Below, in pieces: positions 9,642 to 18,017 of a stretch of 64,000 nt of DNA (positions are counted from its first letter, which is position 1; each line of letters begins with the position of its first letter). The translations under genes were made by a program, and so were the position numbers. The stretch spans positions 62,001 through 126,000 of the forward strand of contig NZ_QUKD01000004.1 in NCBI RefSeq assembly GCF_003480915.1, written 5' to 3'. This DNA comes from Parabacteroides sp. TM07-1AC (lineage in GTDB: Bacteria; Bacteroidota; Bacteroidia; Bacteroidales; Tannerellaceae). The notes under the pieces are model-generated. The model was not told the origin of the DNA. It did not search any database and saw only the letters and a program-made list of their open reading frames with translations.

Positions 9642-10019
9642 TTATAAGTTTACCAGGACACTCTGGCGGGTGGTGATCAGCTCGGAAAGCTGTCCCATCA
9701 GACCGAACAGGAAGAGCGACTCGTCGTCCACGAGTTCCTTATCTCCGTCCACGAAGCAGTCGCGGGCCAACGTGCGCATGGCGATTACCTCGTCCTTTTT
9801 GGAAGCGGCCATGAATTTGCTGAACTGCGGAAAGCTCGGTTCGGACATGTAGGCCACATAAATCTCTTTCTCGCCGTTTGCGGTGTCTCCGAAAACGACC
9901 ATCGGACAAATCTTGCGGAGTTTCTTCTCCTCTTTCAGTTTGAGGGCTTTTTCCTTGATCTTGGTCTCCTGTTCCAGTGAAAGCATTTTTTCGTCCATAT
10001 CGAATTTGTTTTGATTCAT
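9642..10019 (-). CDS. Tail assembly chaperone
   Basis: 125 residues from MNQNKFD. There is a Lys/Glu-rich helix (residues 8-40), a core with MVVFGD and IYVAYMSEPSFPQFSKFM, and an acidic C-terminal helix. Size, charge and place immediately before the tape measure gene match gpG-like tail assembly chaperones, which coat the tape measure during tail assembly. A late-promoter-like motif sits only a few bases upstream of this ATG; a start at 9998 (MDEKM) would leave a longer leader. Confidence 0.65.
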   Translation of the reverse strand: MNQNKFDMDEKMLSLEQETKIKEKALKLKEEKKLRKICPMVVFGDTANGEKEIYVAYMSEPSFPQFSKFMAASKKDEVIAMRTLARDCFVDGDKELVDDESLFLFGLMGQLSELITTRQSVLVNL

Positions 10020-10022
10020 CGA

Positions 10023-10053
10023 AAGAGTAGGACAAAGAATCGTGGAAAGGTTG
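10023..10053 (-). promoter_or_regulatory. Late-promoter-like bipartite motif
   Basis: Minus strand: CAACCTTT (10046-10053), 16 bases, TACTCTT (10023-10029), immediately before the chaperone gene. Copies with N15 spacing occur before the portal, protease and nested scaffold. Confidence 0.5.
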
Positions 10054-10168
10054 AAGACACGGTTCTTATTCACTTGTAATCCATATGTTATACAAAAAAC
10101 TTCTTTGCTCCTGATATTCCCAGATCAGTCTTCAAAGGAAATTTCGCTGAATATATTTCATATATTTC

Positions 10169-10199
10169 TTTGATATATAGTATATAATCGTTAATTTTG
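10169..10199 (+). promoter_or_regulatory. Bacteroidales-type promoter for the AbiE-like operon
   Basis: A TTTG (10169-10172) and TAATTTTG (10192-10199) are separated by 19 bases, matching both the -33 and -7 boxes of the Bacteroides housekeeping promoter. The ATG at 10217 follows about 18 bases after the -7 box. Confidence 0.8.
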
Positions 10200-10216
10200 C
10201 ATATTCTCAAACATAA

Positions 10217-11200
10217 ATGATTATGTGCAAAATAGATGATTTTATAGATGTGACAAGCCGGTACATCGCTGAATTGCTTGATTTGAGGGCGGACATCAGG
10301 CCGGTCGAAAAGGATGTCTTGCATACATTCCCAGCCAATATTACTGCCGGTTATACATTTTGTACGGCTAACTTGTTGGGGCATGACGTAGTTCTTCTGT
10401 ATAGTGCAGACAGTTCTGCATATACTCCGGGGCAGATGCGGAAACAAAAAGAACTGGTTGAGCGAAAAGCCCAATGCCCGGTAATATTTGTATTGCGTAC
10501 GGTGGCGGCCTATAATGTACGGCGTCTTGTCAGACATCGTGTAAATTTCATCATACCGCAAAAGCAAATGTTCATACCGGATTTGTTGATAGATTTGAAA
10601 CCGCATAAAAATAATATCGGGGGAGGTGAAGAAACGCAGATTCCTGCAATTGCCCAATGCATAATCCTTTATCATCTTGAAGTAAAGTCTCTCGAAGGGA
10701 AAGGAACTTATGATATTGCAGATCTTTTCAACGTGTCGTATGCCAATGTAAACCGGGCGGTCAGATGGCTGAAAGATAAAGAAGTTATCGCTTTATCCGG
10801 CGGCAAGACAAAGAGTATGATATTTCAGTTCAAAAAGCGTGAATTATGGGACAGGATGTTGCCGTTCCTGGCGAACCCCATCGAGCGGATTGTATATACC
10901 GATAGTCTGCCTGATGAAGTATTTTGTATTAGTGGAGTAAATGCCTTGTCGGAATATTCAATGCTGAACAAGGAAAAAAATGACACTTATGCCATTGCAA
11001 AAGAAGAAGTTCGACGGTTGCAAATCCGGACAGACAAGGAATATGGCGAGACCCGCATAGAGATATGGCGTTACAATCCATGTTTTTTCTCAAAAAACGG
11101 CATTGTGGACAAATTGTCTTTATTTCTGGCCATGAAGGATATGGATGATGAACGCATTCAAATAGAATTGGAAACTATGATAAATAATATGATATGGTAA
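10217..11200 (+). CDS. AbiEi-like antitoxin / winged-helix regulator
   Basis: 327 residues. The N-terminal part (about 60-130) contains a PVIFVLRTVAAYNVRRLV segment of the type seen in AbiEi-like regulators. Residues about 165-195 form a winged helix (YDIADLFNVSYANVNRAV). The C-terminal half (ELWDRMLPFLANPIERIVY) is the type IV antitoxin-like domain. In AbiE systems the antitoxin represses its own operon and counters the AbiEii toxin without binding it. The downstream gene overlaps by 7 bases and encodes an AbiEii-like nucleotidyltransferase, which supports the pairing. A start at 10223 is also possible. Confidence 0.7.
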   Translation: MIMCKIDDFIDVTSRYIAELLDLRADIRPVEKDVLHTFPANITAGYTFCTANLLGHDVVLLYSADSSAYTPGQMRKQKELVERKAQCPVIFVLRTVAAYNVRRLVRHRVNFIIPQKQMFIPDLLIDLKPHKNNIGGGEETQIPAIAQCIILYHLEVKSLEGKGTYDIADLFNVSYANVNRAVRWLKDKEVIALSGGKTKSMIFQFKKRELWDRMLPFLANPIERIVYTDSLPDEVFCISGVNALSEYSMLNKEKNDTYAIAKEEVRRLQIRTDKEYGETRIEIWRYNPCFFSKNGIVDKLSLFLAMKDMDDERIQIELETMINNMIW

Positions 11201-11976
11201 GAGGAATTGATAAATTCAGGGAGTTTTTCACCGGATATGAAGGAAACTATGTCATCATAGGTGGTACTGCCTGTGAAATGCATGAAGAAATATATGCACA
11301 AACTCCAAGGGCGACCAAGGACATAGACATTATACTGATTGTGGAGGCGCTGTCTTCGGATTTTGCTGCAAAATTCTGGGAGTTTGTAAAAACCGCAGGG
11401 TACAGACAAAGGAATAAGGGAACCGGGAACGGGGAATGCAGGCATGAATATTACAGGTTCAAGGAACCGGTAAATCCGGATTTCCCGTATCAGATAGAAC
11501 TCTTTTCACGAAATATCGGGGTTGTCAAATTCCCGAACGATGCCCACATTACCCCCATTCCGGTTGATGATGACCTGTCAAGTCTGTCAGCCATTTTGAT
11601 GGATGATGACTATTATAATTATACCATTGAACACAGCACGTTGGAGGAGGGCGTACATATTGCGAACATTGAAAGTCTTATCTGTCTGAAATGCAGGGCC
11701 TATTTAGAAATGACCGAGCGGAAAAACAATGGAGAACAAGTGGACAGCAAACATATAGTCAAGCACAAGAAAGATGTATTCCGGCTGGTTGCCATGCTTG
11801 CTCCTGCCGACACCTACGAAGTTCCTGGTACACTTAAACAAGATGTTGACAGGTTTTGCCTGGCTGTCAAAGAAGAAGTGCCAAACTCTGATTTTTTCAA
11901 ATCGGCAGGACTTAAAAGCATTTCCGGAGAACAGTTATTGGAACAACTTGAAGCCAATTTCATAACACAACAATGA
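11194..11976 (+). CDS. AbiEii-like nucleotidyltransferase (type IV toxin)
   Basis: 260 residues with a nucleotidyltransferase fold signature: the GGTACEMHEE helix (GG[ST] motif) followed by TKDIDIIL carrying the two catalytic Asp, then an IELFSR strand supplying a further acidic residue. AbiEii proteins bind nucleotides and stop growth, probably by modifying tRNA or other RNA acceptor ends. The start overlaps the antitoxin-like gene and the stop overlaps the next gene as ATGA, so the three genes are translated as a unit. The precise substrate is unknown. Confidence 0.75.
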   Translation: MVRGIDKFREFFTGYEGNYVIIGGTACEMHEEIYAQTPRATKDIDIILIVEALSSDFAAKFWEFVKTAGYRQRNKGTGNGECRHEYYRFKEPVNPDFPYQIELFSRNIGVVKFPNDAHITPIPVDDDLSSLSAILMDDDYYNYTIEHSTLEEGVHIANIESLICLKCRAYLEMTERKNNGEQVDSKHIVKHKKDVFRLVAMLAPADTYEVPGTLKQDVDRFCLAVKEEVPNSDFFKSAGLKSISGEQLLEQLEANFITQQ

Positions 11977-12737
11977 GAATCCAATATGCATCCGACCTGC
12001 ATCTCGAGTTCCAGGAGAACAGCAGTTTTTTGAAGCACAACCCGCTGGCTGTTGCCGGAGAAGTGCTTGTCCTTGCCGGAGATATAGGATATATCGGAGA
12101 TGAGAACTACTCCAGACATCCGTTCTGGGACTGGGCTTCCGGAAATTACAGCCGGGTCATCGTGGTTCCCGGAAACCATGAGTTTTACAAGATGTTCGAC
12201 ATAGACAAGCTGTATAACGGCTGGTCGCTCAAAATCAGGGAAAACATCACCTGCCACTATAATGCCGTTATCCCATTGGGTAACGATATAGAATTGATCG
12301 CTACCACACTGTGGTCACATATCCTGTTGCAGGATGCCTATGAGACTGAGGCAGCCATCACGGATTTCCGCAGGATGCGTTACGGCAGCGAACCGCTGGA
12401 CTGGACAAGGTTCAATGACGAACATTCGCGCTGTTTCCGTTTTCTGGAACAGAGCGTAAAACAAAGTACTGCCAGACATCTCATTGTCGCCACCCATCAT
12501 GTACCGTCATTCGAACTGATGGCGCCGGAGTTCAAGGGCAGTCCGCTCAATGGGGCATTTACCGTGGAGCTTGGCGGTTTCATTGCAGACAGCCCGATTG
12601 AATACTGGATATATGGCCACTCGCACCGCAATATCAATAAGGTCATCGGAAACACCCGGTGCATATGCAACCAGTTGGGCTATGTGTTCAGTAACGAGCA
12701 TACGTCATTCGATAAGGAAGCGCATATTTCGATTTAA
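11973..12737 (+). CDS. Calcineurin-like metallophosphoesterase
   Basis: 254 residues with all five metal-binding blocks in order: SDLHLEF (D.H), LAGDIG (GD), PGNHEFY (GNHE), ATHH and GHSH. This is a complete di-metal phosphoesterase active site, cytosolic, with no signal peptide. Such enzymes cleave phosphomonoesters or phosphodiesters of nucleotides and nucleic acids. Its ATG overlaps the AbiEii-like stop by 4 bases, and a hairpin follows at 12755. It is therefore the third gene of the cassette and may act on the toxin's product or on nucleic acid; this is inference. Confidence 0.8.
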   Translation: MRIQYASDLHLEFQENSSFLKHNPLAVAGEVLVLAGDIGYIGDENYSRHPFWDWASGNYSRVIVVPGNHEFYKMFDIDKLYNGWSLKIRENITCHYNAVIPLGNDIELIATTLWSHILLQDAYETEAAITDFRRMRYGSEPLDWTRFNDEHSRCFRFLEQSVKQSTARHLIVATHHVPSFELMAPEFKGSPLNGAFTVELGGFIADSPIEYWIYGHSHRNINKVIGNTRCICNQLGYVFSNEHTSFDKEAHISI

Positions 12738-12754
12738 GTCTGCCATACATAAAT

Positions 12755-12795
12755 CCCGTCTGTCAGCCAAGGTCAATATCCGGCAAACAGACGGG
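12755..12795. terminator. Hairpin between convergent genes
   Basis: CCCGTCTGT at 12755-12763 pairs perfectly with ACAGACGGG at 12787-12795. It lies between the plus-strand AbiE-like cassette and the minus-strand methylase, where a bidirectional terminator is expected. No long T run follows on the plus strand. Confidence 0.6.
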
Positions 12796-12821
12796 TTATT
12801 ATGTAACAAATTTATGGTTGA

Positions 12822-13313
12822 CTATTGAAGTCGTGGCTTCACCAACTTTCCGTCGATACCGCATGTTTCCAGAACCGCGGTATTTTCTTTATTGAAGGCG
12901 ATCAGGCATGACGGTGCTCCGGCTGTACCTCCCTGTTCCCCCGTGACATGGTAAAAGCTGAGTCGTCCCTTGATAAAGAGTATTGAATCGGCGTTCGGGA
13001 ATATCAGTTCGTGGAACAGGCGCGTGTCCGTGCGGGCAAAAGTGAGCGCGACGGCATTCCTGTGTTCGACACACCTGCGGATAAACCGGACAATCAGTGC
13101 AGTGTCATAGGGAGGATTGCAGAATACACGTCCGAACCAGGGTTGTTGCAGGCCGTTGTCCTCAATGGTATAGTGATGTCGCGCCGTATCCCATGGGCGG
13201 TTTACGGGCGAACACGGATCCAAATCGAACGGCCCCAGCCTCCGAAGCAGGCAGGGAGGCGTGAGCCATTCGTTCTTTCCGGTAGAAGATTTCCCCTCGA
13301 AAGTTACATTCAT
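12822..13313 (-). CDS. Phage DNA N-6-adenine methyltransferase (Dam family)
   Basis: 163 residues. It shows the small phage Dam pattern: NEWLTPP near the N-terminus, FDLDPCS (SAM-binding region), the catalytic NPPY motif, then ALTFARTDTRLFHELIF and a GTAGAPSCLIAF strand. These enzymes methylate adenine in short sites, protecting phage DNA from host restriction or marking it for packaging. It is complete but short for a methylase, as is usual for this family. It lies directly downstream of the tail tube gene and is co-oriented with the late operon. Confidence 0.85.
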   Translation of the reverse strand: MNVTFEGKSSTGKNEWLTPPCLLRRLGPFDLDPCSPVNRPWDTARHHYTIEDNGLQQPWFGRVFCNPPYDTALIVRFIRRCVEHRNAVALTFARTDTRLFHELIFPNADSILFIKGRLSFYHVTGEQGGTAGAPSCLIAFNKENTAVLETCGIDGKLVKPRLQ

Positions 13314-13319
13314 GACAGC

Positions 13320-13775
13320 TTAGATTGTATCACCCGAGCCGATTTGGATATCGAACGGGTTGAGGTCGAATTCATGGGTGATATTGGTATCATCCTGCTG
13401 TGACTCGAGACAATCCTCCGTGAAGATGCAACCTTTGAGCGTTACGGTCGTCGTTGTCCAGTCCTCGCCGGCCATCGGGTTGGCAAAGCTGATGATCAGG
13501 TCGAACTCGCCGATTTCGAGCAGCGAGCCGTACACCGAACGCAACAGCTGTTGCGTGGCATAGTCCATCGTGATGCTCGCCGTATAGGTAATGTTCCCGA
13601 ACCCCCTCGACACCGGCCGGCCCCCCATGCCGTAGTTACTTTCGACCTTGCGCTTCTTCGACCATTTGATGGCCGACACGCCTTCAAGGGTCGTGGAACC
13701 TTCATCGATTCCCAGGGCGGTCGATGACAGGGTTATCATCGACCACGAGTATGCTACATTGTTGATTATTGCCAT
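13320..13775 (-). CDS. Tail tube protein
   Basis: 151 residues, beta-rich, with the KWSKKRKVESNYGMGGRPVS segment split by basic residues and an ITYTASITMDYATQQLL strand-helix, features of contractile-tail tube proteins. It follows the sheath gene by 3 bases, the standard sheath-tube pair. The tube forms the inner channel through which DNA passes. Confidence 0.75.
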   Translation of the reverse strand: MAIINNVAYSWSMITLSSTALGIDEGSTTLEGVSAIKWSKKRKVESNYGMGGRPVSRGFGNITYTASITMDYATQQLLRSVYGSLLEIGEFDLIISFANPMAGEDWTTTTVTLKGCIFTEDCLESQQDDTNITHEFDLNPFDIQIGSGDTI

Positions 13776-13778
13776 ATG

Positions 13779-15131
13779 CTATGTCTTATTTGCGGTTAAT
13801 GACAGTCCTTCCTCTACATAAATCTTCACGGCCACGCCCACCGGGACAAGGACATAGGAGATGCGCAGCGTGTCGTCCACCAACACGTTCTGGTTCGGGT
13901 CGATAGTGACGGCGTATCCTGAAATTTCCTGCGCCGCCTGCATCTTGGCCAGTATATCCCCGATGAGTGTCTTGAAAGCTGTAATCTTCGACGGGGCGAG
14001 AAACCCGGTTGAAGGATTGACCATCAGCGGTGAGTTCACATACGGCAGCAGGGCTGCACGCACGGCACGGCGGCTCTTGTTGATGGTGCGGTTCCGTGCA
14101 ATGGTACGGAAATCCCCATGTGAGCATGTCTGGTCTTTCGAGATGTAGATCCCATTCTCGCGGCCGGCATACTTGATGGGAAAAATATACCCCTTGTCGT
14201 CGAGTTCGTCCAGCAGTGACGGGGAGAGCGACTCGTACCGGTTCAGGCTGAGGAAGTTCTCCTCCGCCTCGTCGAGGTTGGTGTCCCCGAACCCCAGTTC
14301 TATTTCCTGAAAGTCATCCGCAAAGAGATTGAACTGCTTGACCCATGCGATAGATTCATGCACGTTGGCCTTTGCTATGGCCCCCATAACCGCTCCCAGA
14401 AATCCCACGGGCGTATGGTTTCTGTTGCACATCTGCATCGTGGAGATCTTTTCGTGATGCGCCTGGCCGAATATACAGCTGATACGGCTCGATTCACAGA
14501 TACATGAAGGTATTTTATTCAGGTCAATCTGACGCCCCTCAGTCGTATCCGCCCCCGTATTGGAAGGATTGGCGGAAAGGATGAGCGAGAGCGGCTGGTT
14601 CTGCTCCGCAAGCCCCACGGCCACGTCGTTGAGTCCCTTTACCAGATTGAGGTTGTACTGTTCCGATGCGCCGTTCGCTTTCCACAGCGGCTGTTCCGTC
14701 CATATGCCTATCTGGTTGATCATGCCCCCGGCAGCACGCTGCATGATTTCCAGCGCATCCCAGTTCGCCGAACAGTCCGCGAACATCACGTAGAGTTTTC
14801 CTGAACCGCCCGGATTGCCGGACATGCGGAAAAATTCACGGATATGGTATGCCGGGATGCCGTGCAGGAAATTGACATTCATCTCCTCCTCGTCGGTTGC
14901 CTCCACACGTTCGATGATACCGAAGTCGTTCACGGCGGACTTGAACGAGGTGATGTAGCAGACATCGCCAGGCTTGAGCCTGGTCTCATTGGTTTTACCA
15001 TACCCCTCCGTGAAAAGCGTCGGCTGGAGGGACACGTCGAACAGCAGTCCCGTCACCTTCTCGCCCGACGAGCCGGTATCGTAAGGAATATTGCCGTCCA
15101 CATCCTTGATAAATACATTACCGAGTGCCAT
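13779..15131 (-). CDS. Tail sheath protein (DUF2586-like)
   Basis: 450 residues. Sheath-like features are the N-terminal handshake strand, the KLYVMFADCSANWDALEIM segment, the RNRTINKSRRAVRAALLPYV helix, and the C-terminal domain ending in a beta strand (DTLRISYVLVPVGVAVKIYV). The sheath contracts to drive the tube through the host envelope, so the phage has a contractile tail. Its ATG overlaps the upstream stop, and the tube gene follows at once. Confidence 0.8.
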   Translation of the reverse strand: MALGNVFIKDVDGNIPYDTGSSGEKVTGLLFDVSLQPTLFTEGYGKTNETRLKPGDVCYITSFKSAVNDFGIIERVEATDEEEMNVNFLHGIPAYHIREFFRMSGNPGGSGKLYVMFADCSANWDALEIMQRAAGGMINQIGIWTEQPLWKANGASEQYNLNLVKGLNDVAVGLAEQNQPLSLILSANPSNTGADTTEGRQIDLNKIPSCICESSRISCIFGQAHHEKISTMQMCNRNHTPVGFLGAVMGAIAKANVHESIAWVKQFNLFADDFQEIELGFGDTNLDEAEENFLSLNRYESLSPSLLDELDDKGYIFPIKYAGRENGIYISKDQTCSHGDFRTIARNRTINKSRRAVRAALLPYVNSPLMVNPSTGFLAPSKITAFKTLIGDILAKMQAAQEISGYAVTIDPNQNVLVDDTLRISYVLVPVGVAVKIYVEEGLSLTANKT

Positions 15132-15478
15132 TATGATTTCTTTTTAAGTTCGTTGTAGAAAGGATTCCTGTAGAGTACGGCCTTGCCCCTGATGGCGGCC
15201 GCCGTGTCCGGCGCATAGGTTCCTCCGTGCGTGTCGATGTACAGCGACGGATATGCCGGGAACTTTTTCAGCAGGGACAGGATGTGAGGCTCTGTCGTCT
15301 CCTCCGACCCTGCATTCCCTTTCCCCGCGGTCTTGGCCGGCAGCCTGTCTTCAGTCTCGCCGCCTGTCCCGAGGTTTTCCGATGCCGTTTCCGGAACGGG
15401 CTCCGTCTGAGCCTCCGGTGCAGGAATATTATTGTTGTCTGTCTGCGGAGTTTCCTCCGTGTTTATTTTCTTTGCCAT
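15131..15478 (-). CDS. Small protein between capsid and sheath genes
   Basis: 115 residues. The first 65 are disordered and rich in Pro, Glu, Thr and Asn. The C-terminal 45 are compact (FPAYPSLYIDTHGGTY, AVLYRNPFYNELKKK). No recognised domain. Position between the major capsid and sheath genes fits a head-tail connector accessory or a short structural protein. Confidence 0.6.
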   Translation of the reverse strand: MAKKINTEETPQTDNNNIPAPEAQTEPVPETASENLGTGGETEDRLPAKTAGKGNAGSEETTEPHILSLLKKFPAYPSLYIDTHGGTYAPDTAAAIRGKAVLYRNPFYNELKKKS

Positions 15479-15553
15479 AACAGTAGAATGAAAATGGGGA
15501 ACGGGGCCTTGCCTCCGCTCCCCGGGTGGATATTGAGAATGAAGAAAGGTGTG

Positions 15554-16603
15554 TTATTCGCTCTTCTTGTAGGCGGTATGGACCACGATCTCCGCCGGGC
15601 GGACGATGTTCACGTCCATTTTCATGCGCATCTGGAAAAAGAACAGCTCGGAGTTGGCCTGCAGACGGTCGATTTTCAGGATGTCCGTGTCGTTCGCGTA
15701 ATCCACCCCCATCCACAGGTTGGAGTCCATGCCGGTGGAGAACTCACCGAGCACCATCGTGTGTTCGGGGATTCCCACGACCGGGACGATGCGCTTGCCC
15801 TTGAAGCGATAGCGGTTGACCTCGGTATTCTCGGAATACTTGACCTGCTTGTCCGAGATATATTGGTCATACGCGTCCCAGGCGTCCCATCCGACCACAA
15901 AGGTCAGAGATGTCTTCTTTCGGATCTGCTTCGGACATTTCCTCCACATCGCATAGAGCGCCGCCTCCACTGCGGCCCCGTCCGTCAGCTCGGTCGTTCC
16001 CGAAATGATGCACTGCCCTCCGGCAACCACCTCGGCATCGGAGGAGTTCACATTGTCGAGGATCCGTTTGATGACCCCGTCAAAATATTTCTCCTTGTTG
16101 GCTCCGATTTTCGTGCAGCCTTCCGGTGCGGTAATCTTGGCCACCGTCTCTCCTCCGCGGGCGGAAGTCCAGATGGCGTTTCCGATATACTCGTTTTTCT
16201 TGTCCATAAGGAGACGGAGCATCGTCGCCTGGATTTTCGGGTCGAGCTCGCGGAACACGAGATTGCCTTCTGGCTGCGCGAAACGCCAGTACTTCTCGTA
16301 GTCCCTCGGGTTAAACTCGAGATAGACCATAAAATCGGACGGCTCAAGATGGCGTTCGGTGAACTGGTACTCGTTCGTGCCGTCATCGCCCTTGGCTCCG
16401 TGGATGGGCTGTGGGGTCGGCACGTTGTCCTGGATAATGTTGCCCAGCTTGATGGCAGGAAGCGTGTAGCGGTGCTGGATGCCCGTCTTGATATGAATCA
16501 GTCCCTCGCGGACCGTATCATTGCCCTGCACGGTATAGGTCAGCAAGTCCTCAAGCACTTCGCCGCTATACCCGTTTTGAAGAAAGTTTACTGTATCAGC
16601 CAT
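15554..16603 (-). CDS. Major capsid protein
   Basis: 349 residues. It follows the protease/scaffold gene and precedes the neck and tail genes. The sequence has the mixed alpha/beta layout of HK97-fold capsid proteins: N-terminal arm, a central GGQCIISGTTELTDGAAVE segment, and a C-terminal FFFQMRMKMDVNIVRPAEI strand near the end. No N-terminal delta domain is obvious; scaffolding is probably supplied by the separate nested scaffold. Start at MADTVNF. Confidence 0.85.
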   Translation of the reverse strand: MADTVNFLQNGYSGEVLEDLLTYTVQGNDTVREGLIHIKTGIQHRYTLPAIKLGNIIQDNVPTPQPIHGAKGDDGTNEYQFTERHLEPSDFMVYLEFNPRDYEKYWRFAQPEGNLVFRELDPKIQATMLRLLMDKKNEYIGNAIWTSARGGETVAKITAPEGCTKIGANKEKYFDGVIKRILDNVNSSDAEVVAGGQCIISGTTELTDGAAVEAALYAMWRKCPKQIRKKTSLTFVVGWDAWDAYDQYISDKQVKYSENTEVNRYRFKGKRIVPVVGIPEHTMVLGEFSTGMDSNLWMGVDYANDTDILKIDRLQANSELFFFQMRMKMDVNIVRPAEIVVHTAYKKSE

Positions 16604-16729
16604 TGTCGTTTTAAGTTTTCCGTTGAAGAATGAAACTCGGCCGACTGGCGGATACCTGCTGTTTCCGCGCGAGACACTGCGGTCTCCGGCATGTCAGTTA
16701 AAATCGGGCGGACGCCCGCGGATAGCCTG

Positions 16730-17272
16730 TCAGAGCTTTCGGAACTTGAAATCCGCACCGACCACTTCCGCCACCTTCTCGGCCATCAGCTGTTCGGCGG
16801 TCTTTGTCGCTTCCGCCGTGGCCTGGATGTTGGCAGGGTCATCGGCGATTTCCTTCGAGATTTTCTCCCGCGCGGGAATGGAAGCCAGCGTGCTTTCCGC
16901 CAACTCGAAGTTGGAACCGGCCATCTCCACCCACTGCGTTTTCGCCTCACGGTCAATCTTGCCTTCTGCAATGGCATTCTCCACCAATGTCTCGATACGG
17001 GAAGCCTGCTCGTCCTTCTCTTTCTGCTCGTAGGCGGAAAGGCGTGCCGTCGCTGCGGCCAGGTCTGTCTGCAAGTTCCGGATGGAGGCGTCTTTTCCGG
17101 CGATGACGGTCTGCGCGTCGCTCAGTGATTTCTGTATTTCTCTGTATTTGGGTTCCATCGCGGCCAGTTCAGAGATACGTGCCATCACGTCCTTGACCTC
17201 ACCGTCCTTCATGCCCAGCGAGGCTGCAATCGCCCCGTACTCAAAGCCTTGTGTCTTGTTTTCGTTTGCCAT
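16730..17272 (-). CDS. Nested scaffold protein (internal start in protease gene)
   Basis: An in-frame ATG at 17272 (MANENKTQGFEYG) would give the 180-residue coiled-coil C-terminal part alone, as lambda Nu3 is made inside gene C. Support comes from an exact copy of the bipartite motif AAACCTTT-N15-TACTCTT at 17291-17320, ending about 18 bases before this ATG. The leader between motif and ATG also resembles that of the 55350 gene (AAACGGA). Not proven without transcript or protein data. Confidence 0.5.
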   Translation of the reverse strand: MANENKTQGFEYGAIAASLGMKDGEVKDVMARISELAAMEPKYREIQKSLSDAQTVIAGKDASIRNLQTDLAAATARLSAYEQKEKDEQASRIETLVENAIAEGKIDREAKTQWVEMAGSNFELAESTLASIPAREKISKEIADDPANIQATAEATKTAEQLMAEKVAEVVGADFKFRKL

Positions 17273-17968
17273 ATCGTTTTCCGTTTCTGTAAGAGTAGGT
17301 TCAATGCCTTTGAAAGGTTTATTTCCCGCGCTGACACGGCTCATCAGTTCCTGGATGGCGGCCGTATCGGTCAATCCTTCTATCTCGTCATGCACTTTAC
17401 GGCAAAGCTGCTTCGAGGTATGGATGACATGCTCCGCAGGTATGATGCCGGCCTTGACGGCAGCCTGTGCGTCGAAATAGGTCCCGTCCTTTCCTGCCTG
17501 TCCGTCCATGATGGCCCGCACATGCTCCGCTTTCAGGCCGAACCGTTTCCGGTAAATCGTCTCGATCTGTTTGGTAAAAGCCGTTACCATGTCCGACGGT
17601 TCCCCTCCGTCATCGTCCGGCAACATCGGGTTATGAATCATCAGTATGGCATAATCACGCATGAGAGAACGCTTGCCCGCCGCCCAGATGATGGAGGCCA
17701 TCGATGCCGCGACCCCTTCGATGATACATTCCGTATCCACCGTGGCATTGGCGATGGTGGAATAGGTGGACATGCCGTAAAGGACACTGCCGCCCTCCGA
17801 GTTGATCAACACGCGGATACAGGAGGGACGGATGATATTTTCCAAAAAGTCGAACTCGTCATTGAAACGTGAGGTCGTCTCTTCCGTCACGCGACCGAAG
17901 AAACGGATAACAGCCGGCTGGCCTGCCTTCGCCTCTCCGACGACATATTGAAGTGTGTTCATATCCAT
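16730..17968 (-). CDS. ClpP-like head maturation protease fused to scaffold
   Basis: 412 residues from MDMNTLQ (17962 and a TTG at 17974 are alternatives). The first 200 residues are a ClpP/SppA-like serine protease: NSEGGSV, the nucleophile Ser in GVAASMAS, then the His in MIHNP. A Thr-rich linker leads to a C-terminal 180-residue coiled coil rich in Ala, Glu and Lys, the scaffold. Such proteases cut scaffold and capsid during head maturation. A late-promoter-like motif lies upstream at 17988-18017. Confidence 0.88.
   Translation of the reverse strand: MDMNTLQYVVGEAKAGQPAVIRFFGRVTEETTSRFNDEFDFLENIIRPSCIRVLINSEGGSVLYGMSTYSTIANATVDTECIIEGVAASMASIIWAAGKRSLMRDYAILMIHNPMLPDDDGGEPSDMVTAFTKQIETIYRKRFGLKAEHVRAIMDGQAGKDGTYFDAQAAVKAGIIPAEHVIHTSKQLCRKVHDEIEGLTDTAAIQELMSRVSAGNKPFKGIEPTLTETENDMANENKTQGFEYGAIAASLGMKDGEVKDVMARISELAAMEPKYREIQKSLSDAQTVIAGKDASIRNLQTDLAAATARLSAYEQKEKDEQASRIETLVENAIAEGKIDREAKTQWVEMAGSNFELAESTLASIPAREKISKEIADDPANIQATAEATKTAEQLMAEKVAEVVGADFKFRKL
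17291..17320 (-). promoter_or_regulatory. Late-promoter-like motif upstream of nested scaffold
   Basis: Exact AAACCTTT (17313-17320), 15 bases, TACTCTT (17291-17297) on the minus strand, inside the protease reading frame. Confidence 0.55.
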
Positions 17969-17987
17969 ATGCAAGGGTTATTTGAAC

Positions 17988-18017
17988 AAGAGTAGGCGGT
18001 GGAAAAAGAAAAGGTTT
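17988..18017 (-). promoter_or_regulatory. Late-promoter-like motif upstream of protease gene
   Basis: Exact AAACCTTT (18010-18017), 15 bases, TACTCTT (17988-17994) on the minus strand. It lies in the 283-base gap between the 18252 gene and the protease, which is otherwise AT-rich and without a convincing gene. Confidence 0.6.

Noticed and set aside
9630..9690. Frameshift fusion of the two tail chaperones (lambda G/GT type)
   Set aside because: The frames are related by -1 and open through the overlap, but no X XXY YYZ heptamer in the correct frame was found, and a GTG start exists.
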